A model generated the notes under the pieces. The model worked only from the letters and a program-made list of their open reading frames with translations, searched no databases and was not told the origin of the DNA. From positions 186,001-250,000 of the forward strand of contig JAQCZH010000002.1 of assembly GCA_027682585.1 (NCBI GenBank): 64,000 bases of DNA, in the 5' to 3' direction. Within the stretch, counting starts at the first letter, position 1. Every line of letters starts with the position of its first letter. Position numbers and translations under genes: made by a program. The stretch comes from Lachnospiraceae bacterium AF51-6-b8A. Lineage in GTDB: Bacteria; Bacillota; Clostridia; Lachnospirales; Lachnospiraceae. Below are positions 46,474 through 55,832 of this stretch, piece by piece.

Positions 46474-47385
46474 TCACCCTGACTTCGCCAGTTTGGCATT
46501 GAGTTCATTATTCCGCGTCTGCGCCCCGATATCATCGCCAAGACTCTGCTCCAAGACGCTGATTTCTCCGCAGATATCCAGACCCAGAACTCGACGGTTG
46601 GCATAGCAGAAATCCAGCAGTTCCTCCACTTCTGCTGTCCTTGTCACACCCTGGCTCCAATTGCAAAAAGCATCTCCGGGGCAAAGCAAATCCTTATCCA
46701 GAGAAATGTAGAGGGGGAGTGGGCTCTGCTTTCTGCCCGACCGGTTCTTCTCTCTCTCCTTCTTCTCCCCAGAGTCCTGCCGACCTGTCCCGCCCTCAGG
46801 ATCTGCAGCCAAATAGCCTCTCGCATCTTCTTCCACGACCAACTGCCAGGAATCTCTTCTGGCATCAAAGTTCCCCGGGGACTCGGTACTCTCTTTTTGG
46901 GGCTTTCCCTCATCATCCAGGGCCTGCCAGGAACGCAGGAGGATAATGCGGGGATCAATTGGCTCCTTCTGAGCGATTTCTCGAAGAAGGATGTCCTCAA
47001 TTCCGTAGACGTATACCCTTCTCAGCCGAGGCAGGCGGCAAAGGGCTTCTCTGACCCATCCGCCGCAGGAAGTCACCTCACCAAATGACGGCGCCTGCAG
47101 ATCCGGATGGTTATCAAGAAGCAGAAGTTCGAAATCCTCCTCTATCTCTTCCAAATAAAAGAGACTTAGATAATGATAATTGCCAGAGTCCAGGAAATGC
47201 ACCGGTGTCTGATACGCCTCGCTCGCCGCCAATCGCCTTCTGATCTCCCCCTTGGCCTTCTCGTCACAGTAGCAGTTCGTTCCGGCGATATCTGTCATGT
47301 CAAGGAAGTTGACATTTGCTCCCAGATAGAAATCCTGGCTCTCATAAATGCCGGACATGTTCATTACCGTATAATCTGCTGGCAT
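46474..47385 (-). CDS. Arginase/agmatinase-fold (ureohydrolase superfamily) protein
   Basis: 303 residues from ATG 47385 (GAGGAGGG upstream); the longer ORF adds 28 residues. LLLLDNHPDLQAPSFG carries the Asp-x-His-x-Asp metal motif and ISLDKDLLCPG the second Asp-x-Asp motif of manganese ureohydrolases. A ~60-residue Arg/Lys/Glu-rich insertion (about 195-235) separates the two halves and is atypical. It is too divergent for a substrate call; arginine, agmatine and formiminoglutamate are all possible. Confidence 0.75.
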   Translation of the reverse strand: MPADYTVMNMSGIYESQDFYLGANVNFLDMTDIAGTNCYCDEKAKGEIRRRLAASEAYQTPVHFLDSGNYHYLSLFYLEEIEEDFELLLLDNHPDLQAPSFGEVTSCGGWVREALCRLPRLRRVYVYGIEDILLREIAQKEPIDPRIILLRSWQALDDEGKPQKESTESPGNFDARRDSWQLVVEEDARGYLAADPEGGTGRQDSGEKKEREKNRSGRKQSPLPLYISLDKDLLCPGDAFCNWSQGVTRTAEVEELLDFCYANRRVLGLDICGEISVLEQSLGDDIGAQTRNNELNAKLAKSG

Positions 47386-47499
47386 TGTTTCCCTCCTCTG
47401 ATCTTTAAATAAAATCACCTTCCTGGATTCTTCCTCTGCTCTTCTTCTCAAGCTCTTCTGAACCTCCACGAATTTCTCCTCAAATAAACCGCAGGTTGT

Positions 47500-47527
47500 T
47501 TGACATTGTCCCCAGTCAGATTAAAAT
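47500..47527 (+). promoter_or_regulatory. Predicted sigma-A promoter of the cytidylate-kinase-like gene
   Basis: Perfect -35 TTGACA (47500-47505), a 16-nt spacer and -10 TAAAAT (47522-47527). Transcription would start about 30 nt before the start codon at 47565. Confidence 0.7.
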
Positions 47528-47564
47528 AAAAGTACAGAAAACGCATTCTCGAAAGGGGGCATCT

Positions 47565-48167
47565 ATGTATCCTGTAATCACTATTTCCCGTGAATTCGGC
47601 AGTGGCGGACACACCATCGGCAAGAAGGTTGCTGAGAAACTGGGAATCCCTTTTTACGACGGACAGATTGTCACCCGCGTCGCCCAGGACAGCGGCTATG
47701 CTGAGACCATGATTGAGGATCAGGGTGAGTATTCCAATGGCACCAACAACTGGTTTGACGTCTCTGCGGCCAGCGCCATGTATTTTCAAAGTCCTCAGGA
47801 TGAGATCTTCTTGGCTCAGCGCAAGGTGATCCTGGACTATGCAGCCAAGGGTCCCTGTGTTATCGTTGGCCGCTGCTCTGATTACATCCTGCGCAACACC
47901 GACGTTCGTTCTCTCAATGTCTTCATTCACTCCGATATGGAACACCGAATTGAGCGAATCAAAGACCGCTATGAAGTGATTGAGAACGTCAATCCCAAAA
48001 AGCGGCTGGAGAAGAAGGACAAACAGCGCAAGACCTACTATCGCTACTACACAGACCAGATCTGGGGCGATTATCACAACTATGACATTAACTTAAACAG
48101 CGGAACCCTGGGTGAGGACAACTGCGTCAACATCATATGCGATATGGCCAGGGCTATGGACAAGTAA
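47565..48167 (+). CDS. Cytidylate-kinase-like family protein
   Basis: 200 residues from ATG 47565 (AAAGGGGGC upstream). ITISREFGSGGHTIGKKVA is the P-loop region of the cytidylate-kinase-like (AAA-type) family, and IVGRCSDYIL and KKDKQRKTYYRYYT are also typical. Such proteins are common in clostridia in addition to Cmk, and their true nucleotide substrate is not established. Divergent from the arginase-fold gene. Confidence 0.85.
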   Translation: MYPVITISREFGSGGHTIGKKVAEKLGIPFYDGQIVTRVAQDSGYAETMIEDQGEYSNGTNNWFDVSAASAMYFQSPQDEIFLAQRKVILDYAAKGPCVIVGRCSDYILRNTDVRSLNVFIHSDMEHRIERIKDRYEVIENVNPKKRLEKKDKQRKTYYRYYTDQIWGDYHNYDINLNSGTLGEDNCVNIICDMARAMDK

Positions 48168-48229
48168 GGGACTCTGGCACTCCTTATCAGGTGCTGATTT
48201 GTCTTTATTGAAAGATTGTACCGTCCTCT

Positions 48230-49345
48230 TTATTGTTCGATCTCCTTCTCCCAGAACTCCACCGCTTCCGGCAGCCAATTCTGCGCCTGGGTTCCAACAC
48301 CGAGTCCGATCCCGTGAGGAAGGCGGAAGTACTTGTGGTAGAGACAGGGAACCTTCTTATTCTCCAGAGCCTGAGCCATCACATCCGCATGATGACTGGC
48401 CGGGGTCAGCACATCCATAGCGCCGGAGAACATATAGGTGGGAGGGAAATTCTCTGTGATCCACTTTTGCACACATACAGAATCCCGCTTAGCCCGGGAC
48501 TGTCTCCAACCGAAGTAGTAGAGATTGGATCGCTCCGTGAAGTAGAGACCGATCATCCCTTTCCATATGTTCCAATAAGGATGATCCATCCAGTGGTTGA
48601 TATTGGTCCAGGGATATCCCATGATGATGGCACCGGGTTTTGCTGTCCCATAAGCTTTCCAGCCGTATTTCTCCGTTCCGTAGAGTCCCACCAGATTCCC
48701 TCCGGCAGAGAACCCGATCAGGGCATAATTCTCGGGATCCACATCAAATTGATCTGCATGTTCTGTTACATAGGAGATCGCTCGGGCCAGATCCCGTGTC
48801 GGAGCGTAGGAACGGGCGGCAAAGCCGGTTCGATATTCCAGGACGAAACAGGTATAACCCAGCTCATTCAGGCGGGCAGCGACAGCATAGCCTTCCTTGT
48901 CTGTGCACAGATGCGCGTATCCCCCTCCCGGACAGATGATGGCAAACCTGCGTTTATTTTTATTGCTACATTTTCCCTTGCACTTTTTATCTGGAAAGAG
49001 TGGTGCCCCGGCCCTTTCATTTCTTCTGTTTTCAGGCTTTAACTGACTATTCTGCTCCGTCAGACCATGCTTCTTTTGATACTTCCCTGTCTCCCTTGGG
49101 AAAACAGACAGACGCACCTGTCCCAGCTTCTTGTCCCTTGCAATTTCATCCAGAGAAAAAAGAGGAATTTGCTGAAAACGCCCCTGAGCCATAAGTGTCC
49201 GGATGCGCTTTCTTCCCCGGTCCGTATCATTGGCCCGGCGGTTGATCCACTCCATGTGCAGTCCGGACCCCGCCGTCAGGATGGCTGACCCGGCCAGGTA
49301 GGTCAGCAGGAGATTTCTCAGTTTCAATCTGTCTTTGAATTGCAC
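48230..49345 (-). CDS. Alpha/beta hydrolase (esterase/lipase, HSL/BD-FAE-like)
   Basis: 371 residues from a GTG start (GAGGAAGTCCG before it). An N-terminal membrane segment (about 10-26) or uncleaved signal anchors it, so the enzyme is likely extracellular or membrane-facing. Catalytic features: PGGGYAHL (oxyanion hole), IGFSAGGNLVG (nucleophile Ser), SGAMDVLTPASH (Asp) and RLPHGIGLG (His). The Lys/Asn/Arg-rich stretch near residues 95-130 is an atypical insertion. The substrate is probably an acetylated sugar or short-chain ester, by family only. Confidence 0.82.
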   Translation of the reverse strand: MQFKDRLKLRNLLLTYLAGSAILTAGSGLHMEWINRRANDTDRGRKRIRTLMAQGRFQQIPLFSLDEIARDKKLGQVRLSVFPRETGKYQKKHGLTEQNSQLKPENRRNERAGAPLFPDKKCKGKCSNKNKRRFAIICPGGGYAHLCTDKEGYAVAARLNELGYTCFVLEYRTGFAARSYAPTRDLARAISYVTEHADQFDVDPENYALIGFSAGGNLVGLYGTEKYGWKAYGTAKPGAIIMGYPWTNINHWMDHPYWNIWKGMIGLYFTERSNLYYFGWRQSRAKRDSVCVQKWITENFPPTYMFSGAMDVLTPASHHADVMAQALENKKVPCLYHKYFRLPHGIGLGVGTQAQNWLPEAVEFWEKEIEQ

Positions 49346-49371
49346 CGGACTTCCTCGATCTTTCTAAGTAT

Positions 49372-51537
49372 TCATACAAAGATATCACCAGCCTCGCTCC
49401 GCTGGGCCAGAAGGCCTGCCAGCGTAGACTCTCCCCAGGAGTAATTGCTCAGATAAGAGCCTGTAAAGAGACTCTTGTTCTCTTCCTCTCCTTTCAGATA
49501 ATTGTAGAGATCGCAGGAAATGCGTTCTGGAACAATCCTCCGCTTGCCATCTACACTCTCTACAATATCGGCAATGCCGTATTCTTCCAGCAGATTCTTC
49601 AGACGCAGAGCTACCTTGCGGTAGCGGGACAGAGTCACCGGTGTGACAAATTCATCCTCCCAGAGAAAAGAGACCGCCTCGTCTGAAGAGATAAATCCCC
49701 CGCGGCGATCCACCAGGAGAGCCAAAAGTTCCTTGGACTTCTTATTGCGAAAGGCGATGGGTTTGCCGTTTACAAAGACGTCGAAATAACCAAAGGTTCG
49801 GACAAAGACCTCTGATTGGATCTCGTCTTCGGCGAAAGACCTTTCCCCGCTCTGCTGACCCGCAGAAGCCGAATTCGCTGTCCGACCACTGCTTCTTTTA
49901 AATTTCCTGCCGCGCTCACTTATATTGTAGAGCATAATATAGCGAGGTTTTCTGCCGTCCTTATCTCTCTGAGAACAAATCGCCTTAATCCGCCGGTCTT
50001 CTCCCCGATTGAAATCAAAATAGGTAAATTCCCCCTCGCCGTCCCGCAGAAGCTGCTCAAAATCCTCCAGAGACGCCTCAGAATAGATAGCCAGATCCTC
50101 CAGAGGGATCCCATCCTGAACCAATTTTATCCAGCGCTCTTTGGTAACACCGAAGAATTCTGCCACATTTTCAGAGGCATAGAGAGGACGTACATAATTA
50201 TTGGGCATCACCTCAAAAGCCGCCACCCCATCTGTAAAGCTCTGGATCAGCCCCTTCATATTCTTGCGCAGGCGCTCATTCTGACTGATCAGGCTGGCTT
50301 CGGCTTCCTCATCGGGGCTGCGGCGGACGCAGAGAAAATGACTGGTTTCATTGAACTTGATAAAAATAGCTTTATAAGGCGGTTTCCCCTCTCGCCTGGC
50401 ATGAAAACTGATCTGAGGCGGCAGTTCCCCGGGAAGAAGCATTTTCTCACGGGACTCTCTGAGCAGGAATCTCCTGACCGGCTCCTGATCCTCCTCCGCA
50501 ACCGTCTGCCTCAGCCAGCGGTCAGCGGCATCTGCGGTCTGCATAGCGATATTCTCGAAATTACTAAAAGCGGAATCGGGGCCGGTGTGCAGGCAGGTCA
50601 CGGTATTCTCGCTCAGATCATACTTGAAGATCTCCTCATAGACATCGGAGAGGGCACGCAGATAACGGATATCCTCCTGCTTTCTTTTGCGGCGGTATTG
50701 CGCCGTGATATCCATACAGACCGACTGAAATTCCTCGCTTCCATCGGGCAGAAGAATCTTGGTGACCCAGCCATAGACCCGGACTCTGCTGCCGTCACGG
50801 GTCAGCAGGGTCATCTCTCCCGCCACCGGGGTATTCAGGCGACGAACCAGATTCAGATAGGAAGAGAAGCGCTTTCTCTCCCTGATGGGAACCGTCAGCA
50901 GGATATCGTTCATATAGGGGGCGGCCTCTTCCCCGGACCTGCTGTCATCCGGATCTATATGCATCATCTCAAGCATGCGGCGATTGATGTAGGTCACCCT
51001 GGGCTGCTTCTCGCAGGTATACTTGAGGAATCCGCATGGTATGGTGTCATTGAGAAAGCGCAGGTCTTCGTTGGCCTGCATGAGATCCGAAATATCTGTG
51101 ACAAAAGCATCTCCCCTGCTCCCGCCCTCATTCTCGCGGATCCGCAGAGTCTCGCGGACATAGCGGATCTGACCCTCCTCTGTGATCAGGCGATAGTCCA
51201 GATGAAGCATTTGGCCGGGCATCTGTCCCGCTCTGACCAGGAATTCCCGGTACTTTGCCAGATCCTCCGGAAAAATGTCTGCCTTTGCAAGTTTTGGCTC
51301 CTGGTCCAGCACAGTCACATTACCGAGAACGGACTTCTTCAGAATCGGCTGACCGGAATATACCCGATCGCGGTGTTTCTGCTCAGAATATCCCCGATCG
51401 GGACTCCCCTGTCCAAAATTATCACCGCCAGTTCCTCTTCCAGAGCCATTTTCATTCCCATAAAACAAATAACTTCGGGGACCGCTGATCTCTTTACTCT
51501 TCTGATCACATTGATCTTGTGCCTGTAAATCCGGCAT
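49372..51537 (-). CDS. PAS-domain regulator with a C-terminal winged helix
   Basis: 721 residues. After a ~70-residue Gly/Ser/Gln linker there are PAS-like regions (FLNDTIPCGFLKYTCE at ~180, and a second around the AFEVMPNNYVRPLYA segment at ~450). The last ~130 residues (FGYFDVFVNGKPIAFRNKKS, then ELLALL, ending in LSRYRKVALRLKN) form an OmpR/SARP-type winged helix. There is no kinase or GGDEF domain, so it probably senses a ligand and binds DNA directly. GGGAGATAGGA precedes the start. It carries a 570-codon antisense open frame that I regard as a composition shadow. Its position just downstream of the fatty acid operon does not prove a link. Confidence 0.75.
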   Translation of the reverse strand: MPDLQAQDQCDQKSKEISGPRSYLFYGNENGSGRGTGGDNFGQGSPDRGYSEQKHRDRVYSGQPILKKSVLGNVTVLDQEPKLAKADIFPEDLAKYREFLVRAGQMPGQMLHLDYRLITEEGQIRYVRETLRIRENEGGSRGDAFVTDISDLMQANEDLRFLNDTIPCGFLKYTCEKQPRVTYINRRMLEMMHIDPDDSRSGEEAAPYMNDILLTVPIRERKRFSSYLNLVRRLNTPVAGEMTLLTRDGSRVRVYGWVTKILLPDGSEEFQSVCMDITAQYRRKRKQEDIRYLRALSDVYEEIFKYDLSENTVTCLHTGPDSAFSNFENIAMQTADAADRWLRQTVAEEDQEPVRRFLLRESREKMLLPGELPPQISFHARREGKPPYKAIFIKFNETSHFLCVRRSPDEEAEASLISQNERLRKNMKGLIQSFTDGVAAFEVMPNNYVRPLYASENVAEFFGVTKERWIKLVQDGIPLEDLAIYSEASLEDFEQLLRDGEGEFTYFDFNRGEDRRIKAICSQRDKDGRKPRYIMLYNISERGRKFKRSSGRTANSASAGQQSGERSFAEDEIQSEVFVRTFGYFDVFVNGKPIAFRNKKSKELLALLVDRRGGFISSDEAVSFLWEDEFVTPVTLSRYRKVALRLKNLLEEYGIADIVESVDGKRRIVPERISCDLYNYLKGEEENKSLFTGSYLSNYSWGESTLAGLLAQRSEAGDIFV

Positions 51538-51655
51538 TCCTATCTCCCATTCGAACCATCTGTGCTCTCCCTTACTTTAACACAAAAGTTCATGAGATGA
51601 CTGCTGTATCGACTGGATAGCAGTTGACCCGGAATCCAAAATCAGGTTCACAGGG

Positions 51656-52471
51656 TCATTCATGATCACTGCGCTGTATTTTCGCCTGCTGTCCAATCCT
51701 GCGAAAATGCTGATAGCGATGATTTAATAAATCCGGATCCGCTTCCAGTTCCCTTATCTCCTCCAGAAGAGCCCGCTTCATGCGGGCATAGAACTTGTCG
51801 CTTCCCAGTTCCCGTTCCAGGATGATGCGGTCTGCGACGCCGAAATCCCTGGCATCCTCTGCGGTCAGGCGGAGATTGGCGGCCGCCTGATCAGCCCGCT
51901 TAGCGTCCTTCCAGAGAATGGAGGCGCAACCCTCAGGGGAGATGGCGGAGTAGTAACCGTTCTGCATCATCCAGACCCGATCAGCCAGGCCTAAGCCGAG
52001 TGCTCCGCCGGAACCGCCCTCCCCGATCAGCACAGAGATGATAGGCACAGACAGGGTGGACATCTCCATCATATTCTCAGCGATTGCCAGACCCTGTCCA
52101 CGTTCTTCCGCACCAATTCCGCAGAAGGCGCCCGCCGTATCGATCAGGCAAATAACCGGCCGGCCGAACTTCTCCGCCTGTTTCATGAGACGAAGAGCCT
52201 TGCGGTAGCCCTCGGGCTGAGGAGCGCCGAAATTGCGAAGCTTGTGTTCCTTTAGGGTATGACCCTTCTCAATGGCAATCACCGTCACCGGCTGGTTATC
52301 CAGGAAGCCGATGCCGCCGACGATGGCAGGATCATCGGCATATCTGCGGTCGCCGTGCAGTTCCATGAAATTATCAAAAAGTCCCCGAATATAGTCCAGG
52401 CCTGTGGGACGTCTGGCATCTCTGGCCTGTCGCACGCGATCATATGGAGTCAAAATCTCTTTCCTTGCCAT
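51656..52471 (-). CDS. accA: Acetyl-CoA carboxylase carboxyltransferase subunit alpha
   Basis: Transfers carboxyl from carboxybiotin to acetyl-CoA, with AccD. About 271 residues from ATG 52471. ARDARRPTGLDYI, HGDRRYADDPAIVGG, GAPQPEGYRKALRLM and VLIGEGGSGGALGLG are diagnostic. Last gene of the fatty acid operon. An open frame extends 48 codons upstream into a low-complexity spacer (ERSERSEQ...) that I do not consider coding. Confidence 0.95.
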   Translation of the reverse strand: MARKEILTPYDRVRQARDARRPTGLDYIRGLFDNFMELHGDRRYADDPAIVGGIGFLDNQPVTVIAIEKGHTLKEHKLRNFGAPQPEGYRKALRLMKQAEKFGRPVICLIDTAGAFCGIGAEERGQGLAIAENMMEMSTLSVPIISVLIGEGGSGGALGLGLADRVWMMQNGYYSAISPEGCASILWKDAKRADQAAANLRLTAEDARDFGVADRIILERELGSDKFYARMKRALLEEIRELEADPDLLNHRYQHFRRIGQQAKIQRSDHE

Positions 52472-52662
52472 TTTTTCTCTCTTCCTGCCCGCTTCACTTC
52501 GTCTTCCTGTTTTCACAGGACAGCGGGGTTCTTTCGCTTCCCGCAGTGCACCGCAGTCACACGCGCACAGGGTTTTTATCTTAGCCTGCTCACTGCGTTC
52601 GCTTCGTTCAGGCAATCACTCCTGCGCGCATCGTTTTCGACCGGCCTTCCTGTGACGCGATC
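52472..52662 (-). other. 191-bp low-complexity spacer between accD and accA
   Basis: On the minus strand the sequence carries GAACGAAGCGAACGCAGTG, the kind of purine-rich GAACGAAGCGAACG string seen in some clostridial intergenic regions, plus short palindromes. It stays open in frame with accA for 48 codons. All other gaps in this operon except those after accC/accD (~114 bp) and fabG are shorter than about 10 bp. Confidence 0.45.
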
Positions 52663-53541
52663 TCATTTTCCCTCGGCCAATTCCTCTGTCCCTGCTCTGT
52701 AGCCATGTATCGCAAGGATCTGCGCCAGTCCCTCTCTCTGCTCTCTTCGATCCATAATGGCGTCACAGAAACCGTGTTCCAAGAGGAAGTCCGCCCGCTG
52801 AAAGCCCTGGGGCAGACGTTTTCTGGTGGTCTGCTCGATAACCCGGGCTCCGGCAAAACCAACCAGGGCATCCGGCTCGGCGAGGATCACATCTCCCTCC
52901 ATGGCAAAAGAAGCGGTCACACCTCCTGTGGTGGGATCGGTGAGAATCGTAATGTAGAGAAGACCCGCGTCAGAATGCCATTTGACTGCGGCCGAAGTCT
53001 TGGCCATCTGCATGAGTGAGAGAAGCCCCTCCTGCATACGAGCTCCGCCGGAAGCCGTAAATCCGATGACCGGCAGATGCTGGCGGACCGCATATTCGAA
53101 GAGGCGGGTGATCTTCTCACCCACAATCGATCCCATAGACCCCATCATGAAGTAGGAATCCATAGCAAAGACCGCCGCGGAAATCCCCTTGATCCTGCCA
53201 ATCCCTGTAACGACCGCTTCTGCCTCTCCTGTGGCTGTTCTCACCTTCTCCAGTTTTTCGTCATACCCCTCAAAGCCAAGGGGATTCTCCGAGATCAGAT
53301 TCCCGTAGAGTTCCCAAAAGCTGTCCTTGTCTAAGAGCAGGCGAAGACGGGTTCTGGCTCTGAGACGAAAGTGATGACCACAGGGACAGACCTGTTCATT
53401 CTCCTGCAGAACAGAGACCGGTATCTCCTTGTGACAGTTCGGGCATTTTCGGACTGGTTCTGAGGCGTCACCCTGTGCCTCATAGGCTGTTCTTCCTCCA
53501 AACTCCAGTGTATTTTGGGGTTTTCTAAAATGCAGAGCCAT
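52663..53541 (-). CDS. accD: Acetyl-CoA carboxylase carboxyltransferase subunit beta
   Basis: 292 residues. The N-terminal zinc ribbon has CPNCHKEI and CPCGHHF, followed by the crotonase-fold carboxyltransferase ([15 protein letters not shown] block [20 protein letters not shown] and [25 protein letters not shown]). Partner of AccA. The start lies 12 nt after AAAGGG. Confidence 0.95.
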   Translation of the reverse strand: MALHFRKPQNTLEFGGRTAYEAQGDASEPVRKCPNCHKEIPVSVLQENEQVCPCGHHFRLRARTRLRLLLDKDSFWELYGNLISENPLGFEGYDEKLEKVRTATGEAEAVVTGIGRIKGISAAVFAMDSYFMMGSMGSIVGEKITRLFEYAVRQHLPVIGFTASGGARMQEGLLSLMQMAKTSAAVKWHSDAGLLYITILTDPTTGGVTASFAMEGDVILAEPDALVGFAGARVIEQTTRKRLPQGFQRADFLLEHGFCDAIMDRREQREGLAQILAIHGYRAGTEELAEGK

Positions 53542-53655
53542 ACTTTGTACGATTCCCTTTCATTGGCCAAAAACCTTGCCTGCGCTGTACTTCTTAAAAG
53601 AGATCCTTTACATTGTCTTTCCGGCGTTTCAACCTGATGCATCAATCTCGCCGAC

Positions 53656-54963
53656 CTACTTATTTCCCAAGAAGGTCAGATCATAATTCCCTGAAGTAAA
53701 GCGCTCATCCTCGACAATCTTGAGCTGCTCATCCACGTTGGTTGGAATCCCATCAATCACCAGTTCACAGAGGGCCGCCCTCATCTTGCGCAGAGCCTCC
53801 TCCCGGCTTCCCGCATAGACAACCAGTTTGCCCATGAGGGAGTCGTAGTAGGGAGACATGGTCATTCCCTGAATCAGGCAAGTATCAAAACGAACATTGA
53901 GTCCTCCGGGCACATGCAGCATATTCAGCTGTCCGATCCCCCTGGCATTGATACGGCATTCCATGGATGAACCCGTCAAACGTACCTGCTCCTGGTCAAA
54001 ATCCAGCGGGATGCCTGCCGCAATGCGGATCTGCCACTTGACGATGTCAACAGCGGTCAGCATCTCGGTCACGCAGTGCTCTACCTGCAGACGCAGATTC
54101 ATCTCCATGAACCAGAAGCTGCCCTTTGTGTCATAGAGGAACTCCATGGTGCCGGCACCTACATAACCGATCTTCTTGGCCGCCCTGGTGACCAGCCTGA
54201 TCATCTTTACCCTCTGCTTATCAGAGACAGCCGGGGATGGGGTCTCCTCCAGAAGCTTCTGGTTGCGGCGCTGCAGGGAGCAGTCTCTCTCTCCCAGACA
54301 GACCACATGCCCCTGCTCATCAGCTAAGATCTGCAGCTCAATATGACGGGCCGGGAAAATATATTTCTCCAAATAGAGGGCCCCGTCGCCGAAAGCTGTG
54401 ACCGCTTCTTGGGTGGCCTCAGGGAAGGCGCGAGTCAGTTCCTCGTCACTTCGGATCAGGCGAATGCCTCTTCCACCGCCTCCGGAACAGGCCTTAAGCA
54501 TCACCGGATAGCCGATCTTATTGGCCAAAGTGATGGCCTCGGCCAGAGTCGGCACTGCCTCGGTCCCGGGGATAACCGGAAGGCCGGCAACATCCACCAA
54601 CTCTTTTAAAATGGCCTTGTCGGCGAACTTCTCCATGGATTCCGGATCCGGGCCGATAAAGACAATGCCGTTTTCCCGGCAAAGTCCGGCGAAATGGGCA
54701 TTTTCTGAGAGGAAGCCATATCCCGGATGTATGGCCTGGGCTCCGGTCATAAGGGCAGCCGAAATGATCTGGCTCTCATTCAGGTAGGACTCCGTCGCTT
54801 CGGGCCCGCCGATGCAGACCGCCTGGTCTGCCAGAGCCGCGTGGAAGGCCTCCCGGTCTGCCGTAGAGTAGACCGCAACCGTTGCGATGCCCATCTCCTT
54901 GCAGGCGCGGATGATTCGCACCGCGATCTCACCGCGGTTGGCAATCAGGATCTTCGAAAACAT
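53656..54963 (-). CDS. accC: Acetyl-CoA carboxylase biotin carboxylase subunit
   Basis: Carboxylates biotin on AccB using ATP and bicarbonate. 435 residues from ATG 54963 (CAGGAGG upstream), overlapping the fabZ stop by one base. ILIANRGEIAVRIIRACKEM, the ATP-grasp glycine loop CSGGGGRGIRLI, IFPARHIELQILAD and FMEMNLRLQVEH are diagnostic. Confidence 0.96.
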   Translation of the reverse strand: MFSKILIANRGEIAVRIIRACKEMGIATVAVYSTADREAFHAALADQAVCIGGPEATESYLNESQIISAALMTGAQAIHPGYGFLSENAHFAGLCRENGIVFIGPDPESMEKFADKAILKELVDVAGLPVIPGTEAVPTLAEAITLANKIGYPVMLKACSGGGGRGIRLIRSDEELTRAFPEATQEAVTAFGDGALYLEKYIFPARHIELQILADEQGHVVCLGERDCSLQRRNQKLLEETPSPAVSDKQRVKMIRLVTRAAKKIGYVGAGTMEFLYDTKGSFWFMEMNLRLQVEHCVTEMLTAVDIVKWQIRIAAGIPLDFDQEQVRLTGSSMECRINARGIGQLNMLHVPGGLNVRFDTCLIQGMTMSPYYDSLMGKLVVYAGSREEALRKMRAALCELVIDGIPTNVDEQLKIVEDERFTSGNYDLTFLGNK

Positions 54964-55382
54964 CAGACGCCTCCTGTGATGGCAAAAGAAAAATCTGCGG
55001 AAACGCAGAGGCGGTCTTCCACCTTGATGGTTCCGCTGCAGAAGTAGAACATTCCTCTGGATCTGGTGACATGGCATCTGGCCGTGACTCGATCACCGGG
55101 CCTGACCGGAGCGCGGAACCTGACATTGTTCAGTCCCGTGTAAACCGGCAGTTTGCCTTCTTTTAGGCCCTCTTTCATGAGAACACAGGCCGACTGGGCC
55201 AGGATCTCGCAGAGAATCACACCGGGGACAATGGGATTTCCCGGGAAATGCCCCTTTAAGAAAAACTCATCCCCGGTCACATGGTAATGGGCGACGGATT
55301 CCCCGTCGATCAGCTCCGCATCATCCAGCAGAAGCATATGGTCCCTGTGAGGGATCATCTCCATAATTTCTTGACGATTCAT
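54963..55382 (-). CDS. fabZ: 3-hydroxyacyl-ACP dehydratase
   Basis: 139 residues. The catalytic His is in KGHFPGNPIVPGV and the catalytic Glu in ILCEILAQ. IPHRDHMLLLD and VRFRAPVRPGD match FabZ. Its start lies a few bases after the accB stop and its stop overlaps accC, so translation is coupled. Confidence 0.94.
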   Translation of the reverse strand: MNRQEIMEMIPHRDHMLLLDDAELIDGESVAHYHVTGDEFFLKGHFPGNPIVPGVILCEILAQSACVLMKEGLKEGKLPVYTGLNNVRFRAPVRPGDRVTARCHVTRSRGMFYFCSGTIKVEDRLCVSADFSFAITGGV

Positions 55383-55384
55383 AA

Positions 55385-55831
55385 TCACTCCATGACAAAA
55401 AGCGCTGTTCCATACTCAACCAGCTGTCCATTGGAGGCGCAGATTTGTTTGATCACCCCGTCCTCCTCTGCGGTCACCTCGTTGAGCAGTTTCATAGCTT
55501 CGACGATGCAGAGTGTCTGTCCCTTTTTGACATGATCTCCGACGGCAACGAAGGGCTTGCCGTTCTCCTCCGCTGCCGCATAGAAAATCCCTACCAGAGG
55601 CGAAGTGATCGTCTTGCCTGCGGATGCAGCCGCATCCGCTCCCTCTTTCTTCTGCATTTTTCCTGTATCACAAGCTGCCGGGTCACCGGCAGTGCCAACC
55701 GAAGGAAGGACGGAAACAAGCTCGCTGCCGCGCTCTAATCGAACTTTTGTCTCATCATTGGTGATCTCAAGACCGGTCAGATCCAATTCCTTCATCAGAC
55801 CGGCATACTTTCTGATTTCCTTCTCATTCAT
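55385..55831 (-). CDS. accB: Biotin carboxyl carrier protein of acetyl-CoA carboxylase
   Basis: 148 residues. A flexible Ala/Gly/Lys linker (about 45-75) leads to the biotinyl domain, with the biotinylated Lys114 in IVEAMKL. VGDHVKKGQTLC precedes it. Start immediately after fabF (AGGTGAAATAAG). Confidence 0.95.
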   Translation of the reverse strand: MNEKEIRKYAGLMKELDLTGLEITNDETKVRLERGSELVSVLPSVGTAGDPAACDTGKMQKKEGADAAASAGKTITSPLVGIFYAAAEENGKPFVAVGDHVKKGQTLCIVEAMKLLNEVTAEEDGVIKQICASNGQLVEYGTALFVME

Positions 55832-55832
55832 C

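Noticed and set aside
49816..51528. 570-codon plus-strand ORF antisense to the PAS regulator
   Set aside because: It mirrors the codon bias of the minus-strand gene, has no ribosome site and shows no domain. The PAS and winged-helix motifs are on the minus strand.
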